64,000 nt of DNA, taken from an uncultured Desulfatiglans sp. (GTDB lineage: Bacteria; Desulfobacterota; DSM-4660; Desulfatiglandales; Desulfatiglandaceae). The stretch's first letter is position 1. Each line of letters begins with the position of its first letter. The notes below the pieces were generated by a model, which worked only from the letters and a program-made list of their open reading frames with translations, made no database searches and was not told where the DNA came from. The stretch spans positions 4,251,552-4,315,551 of the forward strand of contig LR026961.1 of the NCBI GenBank assembly GCA_900498135.1, in the 5' to 3' direction. The translations under genes and the position numbers were made by a program. Below, in pieces: positions 34,478 to 43,237 of this stretch.

Positions 34478-37400
34478 ATGATTGAGATACCACTAGGTCT
34501 TAGGACTGCATTAGAATCCGGCGATTGTGTGCTTTTCATTGGCGCCGGGATTGGGAGGCACCTTTTTGACGAAGCTGGTAACACAACTCCTGACGGTGCG
34601 TCTCTGGCGAAAGAACTCGCTGATCACTTTGAGATTGAAACCGGCGGTTCCTATGACTTGGCAAAGATCTCGAGAGTCGTGGAAATAAGAAAGGGTCGAA
34701 CCGAGTTGATCGCCTTCTTGCACAGACGCCTGGCAAACCTTACTCCTGACGAAGACTTCCAGTGGTTGAGCACACTTAGGTGGAAGGCGATCTATACGAC
34801 AAATTATGACAATGGTATTGAGCGTGCCTACGAACTGTCATCAGACCCCCCTCAAAATCCAGTTACTTTGACTGTTACTTCTGATCTGGTATCCTACAAC
34901 CCTCACTTCGAGCTTCCAGTCTATCATCTCCACGGAGCCTTATTTTCTGCTTTTGAGCCAAGCATTGTTATTACTGAGGACGATTATGCAAGGTTTAAAG
35001 AGCGGAGAAGAATGCTCTTTGAGCTCCTCAAGAAGGATTTTGCTACCTCTCCAGTCCTTTACATCGGTTACTCAAACCGTGATCCAAACTGGAATATGGT
35101 CATTGCCGAGATAAGCTCAGAATTCTATCCATCAAAGCTTCCGCGATCATACCGGATAGCCCCAGATACAGAACCAATCGATATCGAGATACTCCGTGAG
35201 AAAAACATAGAGACGCTTAGCGCGTCATACGGGGAGTTCCGTGCGGCTGCCTCCGTTATGCTCTCGGAGCAAAAGATAGATCCTAGTATTCTGCAAAGAA
35301 TCGAACAACAGGTGCCTGTCGATCTAATGCCTGCATTTTCAAAAAGCCCCGCAGCACTCGTTAGACTTCTTACCTCTTGGACTTACGTGAACCAGGCCCC
35401 CTTTCATGAGAATCCAAACGTCTATAGTTTTCTTAGAGGAAATGAGGCGAACTGGGCTTTGATAGGCCGTAAACACTATTTTCAGAGGGATATTGAAGAA
35501 GAAGTCTATGAGGATTTATTAGACTATGCCACAGGCACGAGAGAGATACCCCGTATGAGAATCGTCCTTGGGCCGGCAGGGTACGGGGTCACGACTCTAT
35601 TAAAGATCTTAGCAGTGAAGCTAGTCAAAGAAAAAGCAGGCCCAGTATTTATGCTCAAAACAGGAAGGGCCTTTTCAGAAGGGGACATCGAATTCGCGGT
35701 TTCGCTATTTCCTAATACACGGCCTTTCTTCATAATTAATAATGCATCTGACCATGTTTCACGGATAACCGATATCTTTCATCAACTTAAGGAGGCACAT
35801 AAGAATTCGCTGTTTCTCCTCGGAGAGAAATTGAATGAATGGCGACAAGCTCACGGCAGGCTTAACCCAAAAGAATATCAACTAGAATCTCTGAGTGATC
35901 CTGAAATTAACCGTCTGATAGACTGCCTCGACCAACACTCCGAACTTGGAGTCCTGGAACCACTGAGCAGGGAACTCCAATTTGCAGCTATCCGACAAAA
36001 GCATGGTAAAGAACTATTGGTCGCAATGCGGGAAGCCACAGAAGGGAGGAGCTTCGACGCGATACTAGAGAGCGAATATCGTGGAATCAATAACAATACA
36101 GCCCGTCGTCTCTATTTGTCCGTATGTTGCTTTCACCAGCACGGTGCCCTTGTTCGTGACTCACTCTTGGCCGATCTTATGGAGACCTCGCTTTCAGAGC
36201 TCTATAATGAGACACGCGATGCAACCGAAGGAGTAGTTATCTATGATTGTCTTGATGAAGTGACTGGGACGTTCGTCGCAAGGTCACGCCACAGGACTAT
36301 CGCAACGGTTGTGTGGGAGAGATGCGGATATCCGGATGAGAAGGAGCATCTAATACAGGGAGCTTTATCTACTCTAAATCTTAACTATAAGACAGATAGA
36401 GATTCGCTCGAATATTTTATTCGTTCAGACCATCTTATAGATAGCATCCGAACTTTAGAGGGAAGAATAAGATTCTTTGAGACTGCCTGCAAAAAGGACC
36501 CTGAAAGCCCCTACGTTAGGCAGCATTTTGCAAGAATGCTATTACGTTCAGGCAGATTTGAGTTGGCGTTGAACCAAATAGATGAGGCTCTCATTCTCAA
36601 TCCAAATGGGTTGGTATTGCATCATACTAAAGGGATTATCCTTATGCATCTTGCCCTTTCGATTGAAAGCCATGAAATTGCGAGGCGGAGACTTGCCCAA
36701 AGCGAGTCGAGCTTTCGGAGATCTCTAAGTATCTATCCAAAGCATGAATATAGCTATCAGGGTCTTGCCCAACTTTACCTTGGTTGGGCAAAGAAGGCTC
36801 CCACTGAAGAAGAGTCTACCGAGTACGTTTCAAAAGCGGAGGAAACAATTAGCGAGGGTCTCAGGACGGTCCGCGTGCGTGACGGACTTTGGATTGAATC
36901 CGCAAATATCCAACGATGGCTAGGTGACGAGCCATCCCGGTTAAGCGCACTCGAAAAAGCAGTAGAAAGCCATCCTGGCAGTATCGTTGCAAGGTACTTG
37001 CTCGGAAGAAGTTACCGAAGAAGCGGTTCCCCTGAGAAGACGCTCAAGGTGCTTGAACCGGTGATAAAAGACCACCCTGATGAATTTCGATCGTTCGTAG
37101 AGTATGCAAATGCCCTAATATATCTGAAAAGACCATTCAAAGAAGCGATAGCTGTTTTGAGATTGAGTACACTTTATGGGTTCGGTGACCCCCGTTTTAT
37201 AGCCACATTGGGTGGGCTGCTCTTCTTAGAAAGGGAATTCACTGAAGCGAATTCTGTTTTCAATGAATCGGCAAAGCGAAACTTTTCTGGTCGGGAACTG
37301 AATAGCGTGCAATTTTGTCCTCCAAATCCTGATAATCTTAGCGCAGACATTCGTGTCGTCGGCACCGTCATAACAGTGAAAGCTGGATATGCCATCGTTG

Positions 37401-37540
37401 AGACTGGTATATATCCCAGACTGATATGCCCAGGATCAAAATTCGGCGGAGTGATAATGAGACAAGGCCTGAAGGCGTCTTTCAGACTGGCATTCAGCGC
37501 AAAAGGACCTGTTTTGGATAGACCCATATTGGAGGTTTAG
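34478..37540 (+). CDS. SIR2-STAND-TPR defence protein
   Basis: About 1020 aa from the ATG at 34478. Residues 1-270 are a SIR2-like NAD-binding domain (LFIGAGIGR, then IYTTNYDNGIERA, then VYHLHGAL, then VLYIGYSNRDPNW). Next comes a STAND-like P-loop region whose Walker A is GPAGYGVTTLLK, with Val where Lys is expected, and whose Walker B is FFIINNASD. TPR-like repeats (about 640-930) and a small OB-like C-terminus (VVGTVITVKAGYAIVETG) follow. SIR2 defence proteins deplete NAD when triggered; repeats may sense phage protein. Confidence 0.8.
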   Translation: MIEIPLGLRTALESGDCVLFIGAGIGRHLFDEAGNTTPDGASLAKELADHFEIETGGSYDLAKISRVVEIRKGRTELIAFLHRRLANLTPDEDFQWLSTLRWKAIYTTNYDNGIERAYELSSDPPQNPVTLTVTSDLVSYNPHFELPVYHLHGALFSAFEPSIVITEDDYARFKERRRMLFELLKKDFATSPVLYIGYSNRDPNWNMVIAEISSEFYPSKLPRSYRIAPDTEPIDIEILREKNIETLSASYGEFRAAASVMLSEQKIDPSILQRIEQQVPVDLMPAFSKSPAALVRLLTSWTYVNQAPFHENPNVYSFLRGNEANWALIGRKHYFQRDIEEEVYEDLLDYATGTREIPRMRIVLGPAGYGVTTLLKILAVKLVKEKAGPVFMLKTGRAFSEGDIEFAVSLFPNTRPFFIINNASDHVSRITDIFHQLKEAHKNSLFLLGEKLNEWRQAHGRLNPKEYQLESLSDPEINRLIDCLDQHSELGVLEPLSRELQFAAIRQKHGKELLVAMREATEGRSFDAILESEYRGINNNTARRLYLSVCCFHQHGALVRDSLLADLMETSLSELYNETRDATEGVVIYDCLDEVTGTFVARSRHRTIATVVWERCGYPDEKEHLIQGALSTLNLNYKTDRDSLEYFIRSDHLIDSIRTLEGRIRFFETACKKDPESPYVRQHFARMLLRSGRFELALNQIDEALILNPNGLVLHHTKGIILMHLALSIESHEIARRRLAQSESSFRRSLSIYPKHEYSYQGLAQLYLGWAKKAPTEEESTEYVSKAEETISEGLRTVRVRDGLWIESANIQRWLGDEPSRLSALEKAVESHPGSIVARYLLGRSYRRSGSPEKTLKVLEPVIKDHPDEFRSFVEYANALIYLKRPFKEAIAVLRLSTLYGFGDPRFIATLGGLLFLEREFTEANSVFNESAKRNFSGRELNSVQFCPPNPDNLSADIRVVGTVITVKAGYAIVETGIYPRLICPGSKFGGVIMRQGLKASFRLAFSAKGPVLDRPILEV

Positions 37541-37718
37541 AGCCGCTTGTGCAAATATTTACCCAATCATTACCCCTCACAACGGCCGCACCAATGTCGC
37601 GGGGAAGAAGCCTTCAGCAAAACAATTGCTGAGTGAAAATTGAAGATTTCTAGGCACTTAAGAGGCACTACAGACAATTAAAAAAAGCAACACAAAGCAG
37701 CGTAACAAGGAACTCCAA

Positions 37719-38003
37719 ATGACCATAACCAAATCCAACCTAATCGACCAACTCTACCACCAGTGCGGCATCTCAAAGACCGACGCCACCGAAGCTCTCG
37801 AAACCACCCTGAAAATCATAAAACAAACCTTGGCCGAAGGCGAACCCGTCATAATCTCCGGCTTCGGGAAATTCGAAGTGAAGGACATGAAGCCGCGAAG
37901 AGGCAGGAACCCTGCCACCGGAAATGACCTGACCCTGGACGCAAGAAGAGTCGGAAGGTTCAAGTGTTCAGGTGTGCTGAAGGAGAGGTTGAACGGGAAA
38001 TAA
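37719..38003 (+). CDS. HU/IHF-family DNA-binding protein
   Basis: A 94-aa protein of typical length. The family signature is GFGKFEVKDMKPRRGRNPATG, followed by ARRVGRFKCSGVLKERL. The N-terminal helices (TKSNLIDQLYHQCGISKTDA) are standard. It bends DNA and could assist integration or replication. SD AAGGA. It is the intact relative of the two HU/IHF fragments near 32.6 kb and 34.4 kb. Confidence 0.93.
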   Translation: MTITKSNLIDQLYHQCGISKTDATEALETTLKIIKQTLAEGEPVIISGFGKFEVKDMKPRRGRNPATGNDLTLDARRVGRFKCSGVLKERLNGK

Positions 38004-38029
38004 CGAATAGATCAAAAGGGGGCCTACCC

Positions 38030-38935
38030 ATGCCTATCCCAGATTACCAATCAATCATGCTACCCATCTTAAAATTCACCGGAGATGGGAAGGAGCACTC
38101 TTTGAGAGAAACTATCGAGTTCCTCGCACAGCAATTTGGACTTTCGGATGAAGAGCGAAAAGAACTGCTCCCAAGCGGCAGGCAGGCGACTTTCGACAAT
38201 CGCGTGGGCTGGGCTCGTACCTATATGAAGAAAGCTGGCCTTCTCGATTACACGGGAAGAGGTTTATTCTGCATCACAGAGAGAGGGAAGGAAGTGCTCT
38301 CTAAAAATCCTACTGAAATCAATGCTAAATTCCTGAAAAAGTTCCCTGAATTCGTCGAATTTCAGAAGATCAAAAAAACTGATGGAGAAGGACAGACCCC
38401 GTCCATAGAGCCAACAATAACGCCAGAAGAATCCTTAGAAGCTTCCTTCCAGGAGCTCAAGGAAAGCCTGGCATCAGACCTGTTACAGACGATTAAGGGA
38501 TGCTCATCTGAATTTTTCGAGCGCCTTGTTGTTGACGTTCTGATAAAGATCGGCTACGGCGGGTCCCGCCGAGAGGCTGGACAGGCGATGGGAAGATCTG
38601 GTGATGGTGGCATAGACGGAATTATCAAGGAAGACAAATTAGGCCTCGATATAATCTATATCCAGGCAAAGAGATGGGAAAACACGGTTGGGAGGCCGGA
38701 AATACAGAAATTCGCTGGTGCCCTCCAAGGCCAAAGAGCCAGAAAGGGAATTTTCATCACGACATCGAATTTCAGCAAAGAAGCCCTTGATTACGTGCAG
38801 AATATTGACAGTAAGATCATCCTGATAGATGGACAGAGACTCGCGGAATTGATGATAGAAAACAACGTGGGCGTCTCACCTGTATCCACATACGAAGTAA
38901 AAAAAATCGACTCAGATTATTTCACAGACAGCTGA
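38030..38935 (+). CDS. Mrr-type restriction endonuclease
   Basis: 301 aa from the ATG at 38030 (MPIPDYQSIM), preceded by AGGGGG. The N-terminal Mrr winged helix is RQATFDNRVGWARTYMKKAG. The catalytic domain has FFERLVVDVLIKIGYGG, SGDGGIDGII, IYIQAKRW, GIFITTSNFS. The QAK form of the ExK motif is intact. It acts on modified DNA, which makes sense in an island where invading DNA may carry methylation. Same plan as 1528-2382 but not a recent copy. Confidence 0.92.
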   Translation: MPIPDYQSIMLPILKFTGDGKEHSLRETIEFLAQQFGLSDEERKELLPSGRQATFDNRVGWARTYMKKAGLLDYTGRGLFCITERGKEVLSKNPTEINAKFLKKFPEFVEFQKIKKTDGEGQTPSIEPTITPEESLEASFQELKESLASDLLQTIKGCSSEFFERLVVDVLIKIGYGGSRREAGQAMGRSGDGGIDGIIKEDKLGLDIIYIQAKRWENTVGRPEIQKFAGALQGQRARKGIFITTSNFSKEALDYVQNIDSKIILIDGQRLAELMIENNVGVSPVSTYEVKKIDSDYFTDS

Positions 38936-38969
38936 GACAATAAAGCACTCAAGAAAAGCCACCTTGCTA

Positions 38970-39428
38970 ATGAAACCGAAGCGAACCCGTAGAGATACAA
39001 AACTGGAATCCGAGGGAGCGGAATTCCTGGTCCTTGGCCGCCTTCTCTTGGAAAAAATCACCGCTTTCAAAACGTACACCAATTTCCCAGGGTACGACCT
39101 GATCGCCACCTCAGCGGATAATAACACGTCAGCCAGAATCCAGGTGAAAAGCCGTTACCAGACCAACTGGGACGGATTCATTATTAATAACTTTGAGTGC
39201 GAATTTGTTGTTTTTGTCGCGCTGAACCGTGGCTATTCCAAACCAAGAAAGAGCGGGGACACCGGTATTAGTGATCCGGAGTTTTATGTCCTACCGATAT
39301 CGTATGTGATGAAAGTCAGAGATCCTAATAATGAATGGGGAAAGATAGTCAAAAACCGCCTGGTTGAGTTGGACAAATACAGGGATCAATGGGGCCTGAT
39401 TCAGGATTTCTTGATGGGGAATAAATGA
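38970..39428 (+). CDS. PD-(D/E)XK-like nuclease (DUF4365-type)
   Basis: About 152 aa from the ATG at 38970. SEGAEFLVLGRLLLEKI, then FPGYDLIATSADNNTSARIQ and VKSRYQTNW give the pattern of a small PD-(D/E)XK fold (D, then QVK). It follows the Mrr gene by 34 bp and overlaps the next gene by 4 bp (ATGA). It may form a restriction-type pair with the next gene. Family assignment is from motif only. Confidence 0.6.
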   Translation: MKPKRTRRDTKLESEGAEFLVLGRLLLEKITAFKTYTNFPGYDLIATSADNNTSARIQVKSRYQTNWDGFIINNFECEFVVFVALNRGYSKPRKSGDTGISDPEFYVLPISYVMKVRDPNNEWGKIVKNRLVELDKYRDQWGLIQDFLMGNK

Positions 39429-40099
39429 AACTGCAATATCTCGGTGATTCAAAGGACAGCTTTAAATGGGATTACCATGACTATCTGACGTCGGCTCTCG
39501 GCTTTAATACCCTCAATATCCTCTTGATGATGACCTCTGATGAAAATTCAAATGAGGGCAAAACAAAGTCAGACTGGTTCCCTTCACGGCCACAAATAAT
39601 CGATTTTTGCAAGGATCTCCGTTCAAAAAGAGGCATAGATTATATCAGATCCATGCCATCCTTAACTGGGGCATCATACAAGGTCAGGCTTCATAATCTC
39701 GATAGAATTATTACGAGAGCTAACAGGGAAAGCTATTTCTTAGGGTTGAACTCGAATGAAAACCAAGTCGTATTTCTCGATCCGGATAATGGTTTCGAGC
39801 CTGAAACAAGATACAACGAAAAGCATGTGAGCTATTCGGAAATCCTGTCAATTCTACGGCAAATCTCGTCAGAATCCCTCATATCCGTATTCCAGCATTT
39901 TAGACGAATTAAGTTTGATCAGGATTTCAAAAGGATCAGGCAAAGACTGAATGAGCTAAACACGACTGTTCACGCAGTAGCAATCTATTGGCATCAATTG
40001 ATGTTTGTCTTGATTAGTAGGTCAGAGAAAATCATTCAGAAGGTCAACTCGATAAATATGGCATATGCCTCCAATTACCCCGTGAATTGGATAGAATAG
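39425..40099 (+). CDS. Hypothetical protein coupled to a nuclease-like gene
   Basis: A 224-aa protein. KLQYLGDSKDSFKWDYHDYL at the N-terminus and FLDPDNGFEP in the middle (about residues 117-126) are the most striking segments. The second resembles a motif in toxin- or restriction-linked proteins of unknown function. It overlaps the nuclease-like gene, so the two likely act together. No transmembrane segment. Confidence 0.5.
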   Translation: MKLQYLGDSKDSFKWDYHDYLTSALGFNTLNILLMMTSDENSNEGKTKSDWFPSRPQIIDFCKDLRSKRGIDYIRSMPSLTGASYKVRLHNLDRIITRANRESYFLGLNSNENQVVFLDPDNGFEPETRYNEKHVSYSEILSILRQISSESLISVFQHFRRIKFDQDFKRIRQRLNELNTTVHAVAIYWHQLMFVLISRSEKIIQKVNSINMAYASNYPVNWIE

Positions 40100-40661
40100 A
40101 TTCAAGACCGCGCCGGTGATCTGTGGAAAGCGCTTGAATTGCCTGGATCGCGGACTCGAAAACCAGGGGACTTTTTCCGCATACGTTTAGCTTGAGAGAT
40201 CCGCGATCTTTGGACGGGTTCATAACGTCTCATGACCGTCTGTCATTTGCCTAATGGAAACAGTGCGTCTTTGAAATATTCCGATAAATCCGTGTCGATT
40301 CACTAGAAGAGGTCTCGGTTATCTTACTTGATACCTGGCTTCAATCGATGTCATTCGAAGTAGGTGGGGAGATTTCCGATGGAAACCTGATTTCTGGAAT
40401 GTGAGGCCTTCGATTCCCTTAGGACTCACCACTCTGGAGGAGCAACCTTTATGAATCTTTTTCTTTAACTGTCTGTATATATTATATATATTGTTTTCAA
40501 TATAGAAAATAAATAAGAAAGAAAAAAAGACACCTGAAAAAAGAAGGAGCTGAATTCCATCGGAAATTTACCCACCTACCTGGGCGCCCCTCCTTTCAAG
40601 TGGTAAAAAACCATTAAATACCCCCAATATTTCCTTTGAAGGTAAGCTTAGAAAATTTCCA
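40100..40661. promoter_or_regulatory. Putative replication origin with ORB-like inverted boxes
   Basis: GTAGGTGGGGAGATTTCCGA (40360 on, ending TGGAAACC at 40387) and its inverted partner at 40555-40579 match at 23 of 25 positions. Each holds a TTTCC-gat-GGAA dyad next to a G-rich run, the plan of archaeal origin recognition boxes. Between them lies a very AT-rich tract (about 40478-40530). A third partial box, TGTCCGATGGAAACC (40672-40686), overlaps the orc1 start. The part before 40360 shows no gene. Confidence 0.65.
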
Positions 40662-41915
40662 ATGCAGAAAATGTCCGATGGAAACCAACCCGGTCAGGAT
40701 AGCACTGAAAAACTGATTGAATCCCTCCACGCCTCAAGGAAGAAGCGGGCCCTTATCATAAATCCTGATTACCTGGATGATGAAAATCTCCCGGAGGATG
40801 AAAGGACAGCCGTCCTCAAGGAAATATTCAACAGAAATATCCGGGAAAAGCAACTCAGTAGAATCATATCCCATATCACACCTGTCCTTGACGGTTCCCA
40901 CCCGCCGTCGGCATTGGTATACGGCCCGACGGGCTCCGGAAAGACCGTCACACTCATACATGTCCTATCAACATTCACCCAGGTAGCCGAAAAACATGGG
41001 GTCAGCTTCCATTACCGTTATATTGATCTCACCTCACCCAAGACCTATTTCGGGGCGCTGAATGAAGTCGCAATTGCCATTGACAGTTCAAACAGGAAAT
41101 ACCGGAAGGGAATCCCTGTTGAGTACATGCAGACCAGAATAATAGAGGGGATAGCCAGATATAAGGGTTTCGTGACGCTTCTGATTGACGAGGCCGACAA
41201 CATTCTCCCCAACCCCGATGCCCTGCTCACATTTCTTGCGAAAACCCTTCCAAGAAAAATTTCCTGCCGACTCATCCTCATACTACTCACCAACAGGCTG
41301 GACTGGGAGAAAACCCTCGATCCAAGAATCCTGAGTTTTCTCAAGAAAACGGACATTATCTTTGAACCCTACGATGCCCTTGATCTACTGGAGATCCTGA
41401 AACTGAGAGCTGAAAAGTCCCTTCACAGCGAAAAAGTAAGCCACGCCGCACTCAGGAAGGTAGCCGCCTATGCATCACGGGAGACGGGTGATGCCAGAAA
41501 GGCCGTGGAATTGATGGCCAAGGCCGTAAAGGTCGCAGAAGAAACAACCGGATACTTGGGCGAGAAAGAGGTGGACATTGCCGAGAGCCGCCTCGAAGTG
41601 GATAAAACCTCAGAGATGATTAATGCCTTGGCCACCCAACAGCGTTTTGCCCTTCAGGCCTGTTACAGCCTGTTCAGGAAAGGGGCCAAGAAGGTTTCCA
41701 CCGGGCAGACTTATGAAGTATACAAAGGTATCTGCAGCAGCGAGGGGTGCCGCCCGCTGACCCAACGCCGCTTCTGTGACATCATCAGTTTCCTCGATCT
41801 CTACGGCCTGATCAATGCCCGCGTTGTCTCCATGGGACGCTACGGCAAGACCAGAGAGATAATGAGCTCGTTGCCGGATCAGGTCAAACAATCCCTCTGC
41901 AAGTCTATTCATTGA
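40662..41915 (+). CDS. Archaeal-type Orc1/Cdc6 replication initiator
   Basis: A 417-aa AAA+ protein. Walker A is VYGPTGSGKTVTLI (about residues 85-98), Walker B is TLLIDEADNI, sensor 1 is LILLTNRLDW and sensor 2 is ETGDARKAVELMAKAVKVAE. The C-terminal winged helix reads YEVYKGICSSEGCRPLTQRR, then FLDLYGLINARVVSMGRYGK and TREI, exactly the layout of archaeal Orc1/Cdc6 proteins. ORB-like boxes lie just upstream. The start may be the ATG at 40662 or 40671. Very unusual beside a DnaN clamp gene. Confidence 0.88.
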   Translation: MQKMSDGNQPGQDSTEKLIESLHASRKKRALIINPDYLDDENLPEDERTAVLKEIFNRNIREKQLSRIISHITPVLDGSHPPSALVYGPTGSGKTVTLIHVLSTFTQVAEKHGVSFHYRYIDLTSPKTYFGALNEVAIAIDSSNRKYRKGIPVEYMQTRIIEGIARYKGFVTLLIDEADNILPNPDALLTFLAKTLPRKISCRLILILLTNRLDWEKTLDPRILSFLKKTDIIFEPYDALDLLEILKLRAEKSLHSEKVSHAALRKVAAYASRETGDARKAVELMAKAVKVAEETTGYLGEKEVDIAESRLEVDKTSEMINALATQQRFALQACYSLFRKGAKKVSTGQTYEVYKGICSSEGCRPLTQRRFCDIISFLDLYGLINARVVSMGRYGKTREIMSSLPDQVKQSLCKSIH

Positions 41916-42002
41916 TCCCTATCACCTTTCGGAGACCAATTTCCCTTACCAGCAAGGGAAAATGATCCCTCAATACGAAAAAAGATCGGAGGTGTAAACA
42001 GA

Positions 42003-42380
42003 ATGGAAAAATGGAAAACCATAGAACCAGGTGTGTGGAAACCCATAAAAGCAGGAGATTATATCATAGGCATCCTTGTGAACAAGGAGCCTAAGGATGA
42101 GACATCCGGACTGAGCGCAAGGTATTACCTTGAGAACGACGAAGGAATGTTCTTTGTCTGGGGTTGCGCAGTCCTTGATGACCGGATGCAGTATGCAAAG
42201 GTCGGAGGCAAGGTGAGGATCACCTACGAAGGGGTGACAGCCAACAAACGAAACCAAAAGGTGAACCTATACAGGGTGGACGTTGCAGAGACCCGGCAGT
42301 CAGAGCAATCCTCCGGGGCTGCTGATATCAAAGACGAAGATGAAGCCGTGGAACTTGAAAAGATAGAAGATGCGGTTTGA
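42003..42380 (+). CDS. OB-fold-like single-strand DNA-binding protein, putative
   Basis: A 125-aa protein with a beta-barrel-like pattern (AGDYIIGILVNKEPKDE, then ARYYLENDEGMFFVWGCAVL, then VGGKVRITYEGVTANKRNQK, then NLYRVDV) and an acidic C-terminal tail (DEDEAVELEKIEDAV). That matches SSB-like proteins. SD GGAGG. It follows the Orc1 gene, consistent with a role in replication. Confidence 0.6.
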   Translation: MEKWKTIEPGVWKPIKAGDYIIGILVNKEPKDETSGLSARYYLENDEGMFFVWGCAVLDDRMQYAKVGGKVRITYEGVTANKRNQKVNLYRVDVAETRQSEQSSGAADIKDEDEAVELEKIEDAV

Positions 42381-42402
42381 GGCTTGAAAGCCTCCTTTTT
42401 CT
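42379..42402 (+). terminator. Intrinsic terminator after the Orc1/OB operon
   Basis: GAGGC-ttgaaa-GCCTC followed by CTTTTTCTTTTTT. It starts at the stop codon of the 42003 gene. Confidence 0.8.
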
Positions 42403-42567
42403 TTTTTCTATTAAAGAAGAAATAGGCGTATTTGAAAATGGGAATTCTCTGGGAGGTTTTAGTGGTTGGTCTCCCCTCTCAGAATTCCCAGGGTTGGAGA
42501 ATCTGAGACAATATAAAAAGATTTCGTAACCGGAGAATATATATTTCTTTCAAATCTTCAAATGAAC

Positions 42568-42819
42568 CATGCCTATCCGGTTAACACATGCTCGTCAGAT
42601 TCCGCAGGATTCGTATTTCCCTACGCGCCTTCGTAAAAGGCTCTGTAGGAAAGCGACTCTAATGGGGCAGCACGGGCCGCCCGCCGGATACGCCCAAGAT
42701 GGCGGGAGCAGGTCGTCTCATCATGGTAAGATGCTGAGAGTCAAACTGCGTCCGAGGATAATCTGACACGCACAGGATCACGCGCCAAAGCATCAACCTG
42801 TGCCAACCGGATAGGCATG
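42568..42819. mobile_element. MITE-like element, 252 bp, with 8-bp target duplication
   Basis: The ends are perfect 15-bp inverted repeats, CATGCCTATCCGGTT (42568-42582) and its complement (42805-42819). Looser similarity extends a few bases further in. Both sides are flanked exactly by AAATGAAC (42560-42567 and 42820-42827), an 8-bp target duplication. There is no gene inside. The interior holds several hairpins (CCCGCC/GGCGGG; CACAGG/CCTGTG). It must have been moved by a transposase not seen in this window. Confidence 0.85.
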
Positions 42820-43237
42820 AAATGAACATAGATAGGACCGATTTTCTTAAGGCCCTTTTTAACGCCTCAGCGGGAAATATATTCTGGAGAATGGAAAAAT
42901 TTATAAACTTAAAGGTATTACCATTCTTGAGGAGTGAAAATGATCGATCAAAAGGAAGCCAACTATTATCAAAACTATATCCCTAGCACCCAAGGTGCCA
43001 AGATCAGGATACTTCCAGCTGTGCAGTACCTCCCCTCCCCCCACTCGCCGGGGAAAAACACGTATTCAATGGCAGAGACCTTCATGGGGACTATCAGTGA
43101 TTCTCAAAATAAAGGCTATCTTGACGACTTTTTTAACCAGAAAAAAGAACTTTCGTTAGCGATCACAGGGGGTGCATTTTTCCCTGGCGTCCGAAGCTAA
43201 ATTTTGGTAGGGTGCTTTGCCAGGAGGGAACAGCACC

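Noticed and set aside
42568-42819. RNase P RNA, tmRNA, 6S RNA or integron attC
   Set aside because: None of the conserved blocks of these RNAs or of attC sites was seen, and the exact target duplication favours a MITE.
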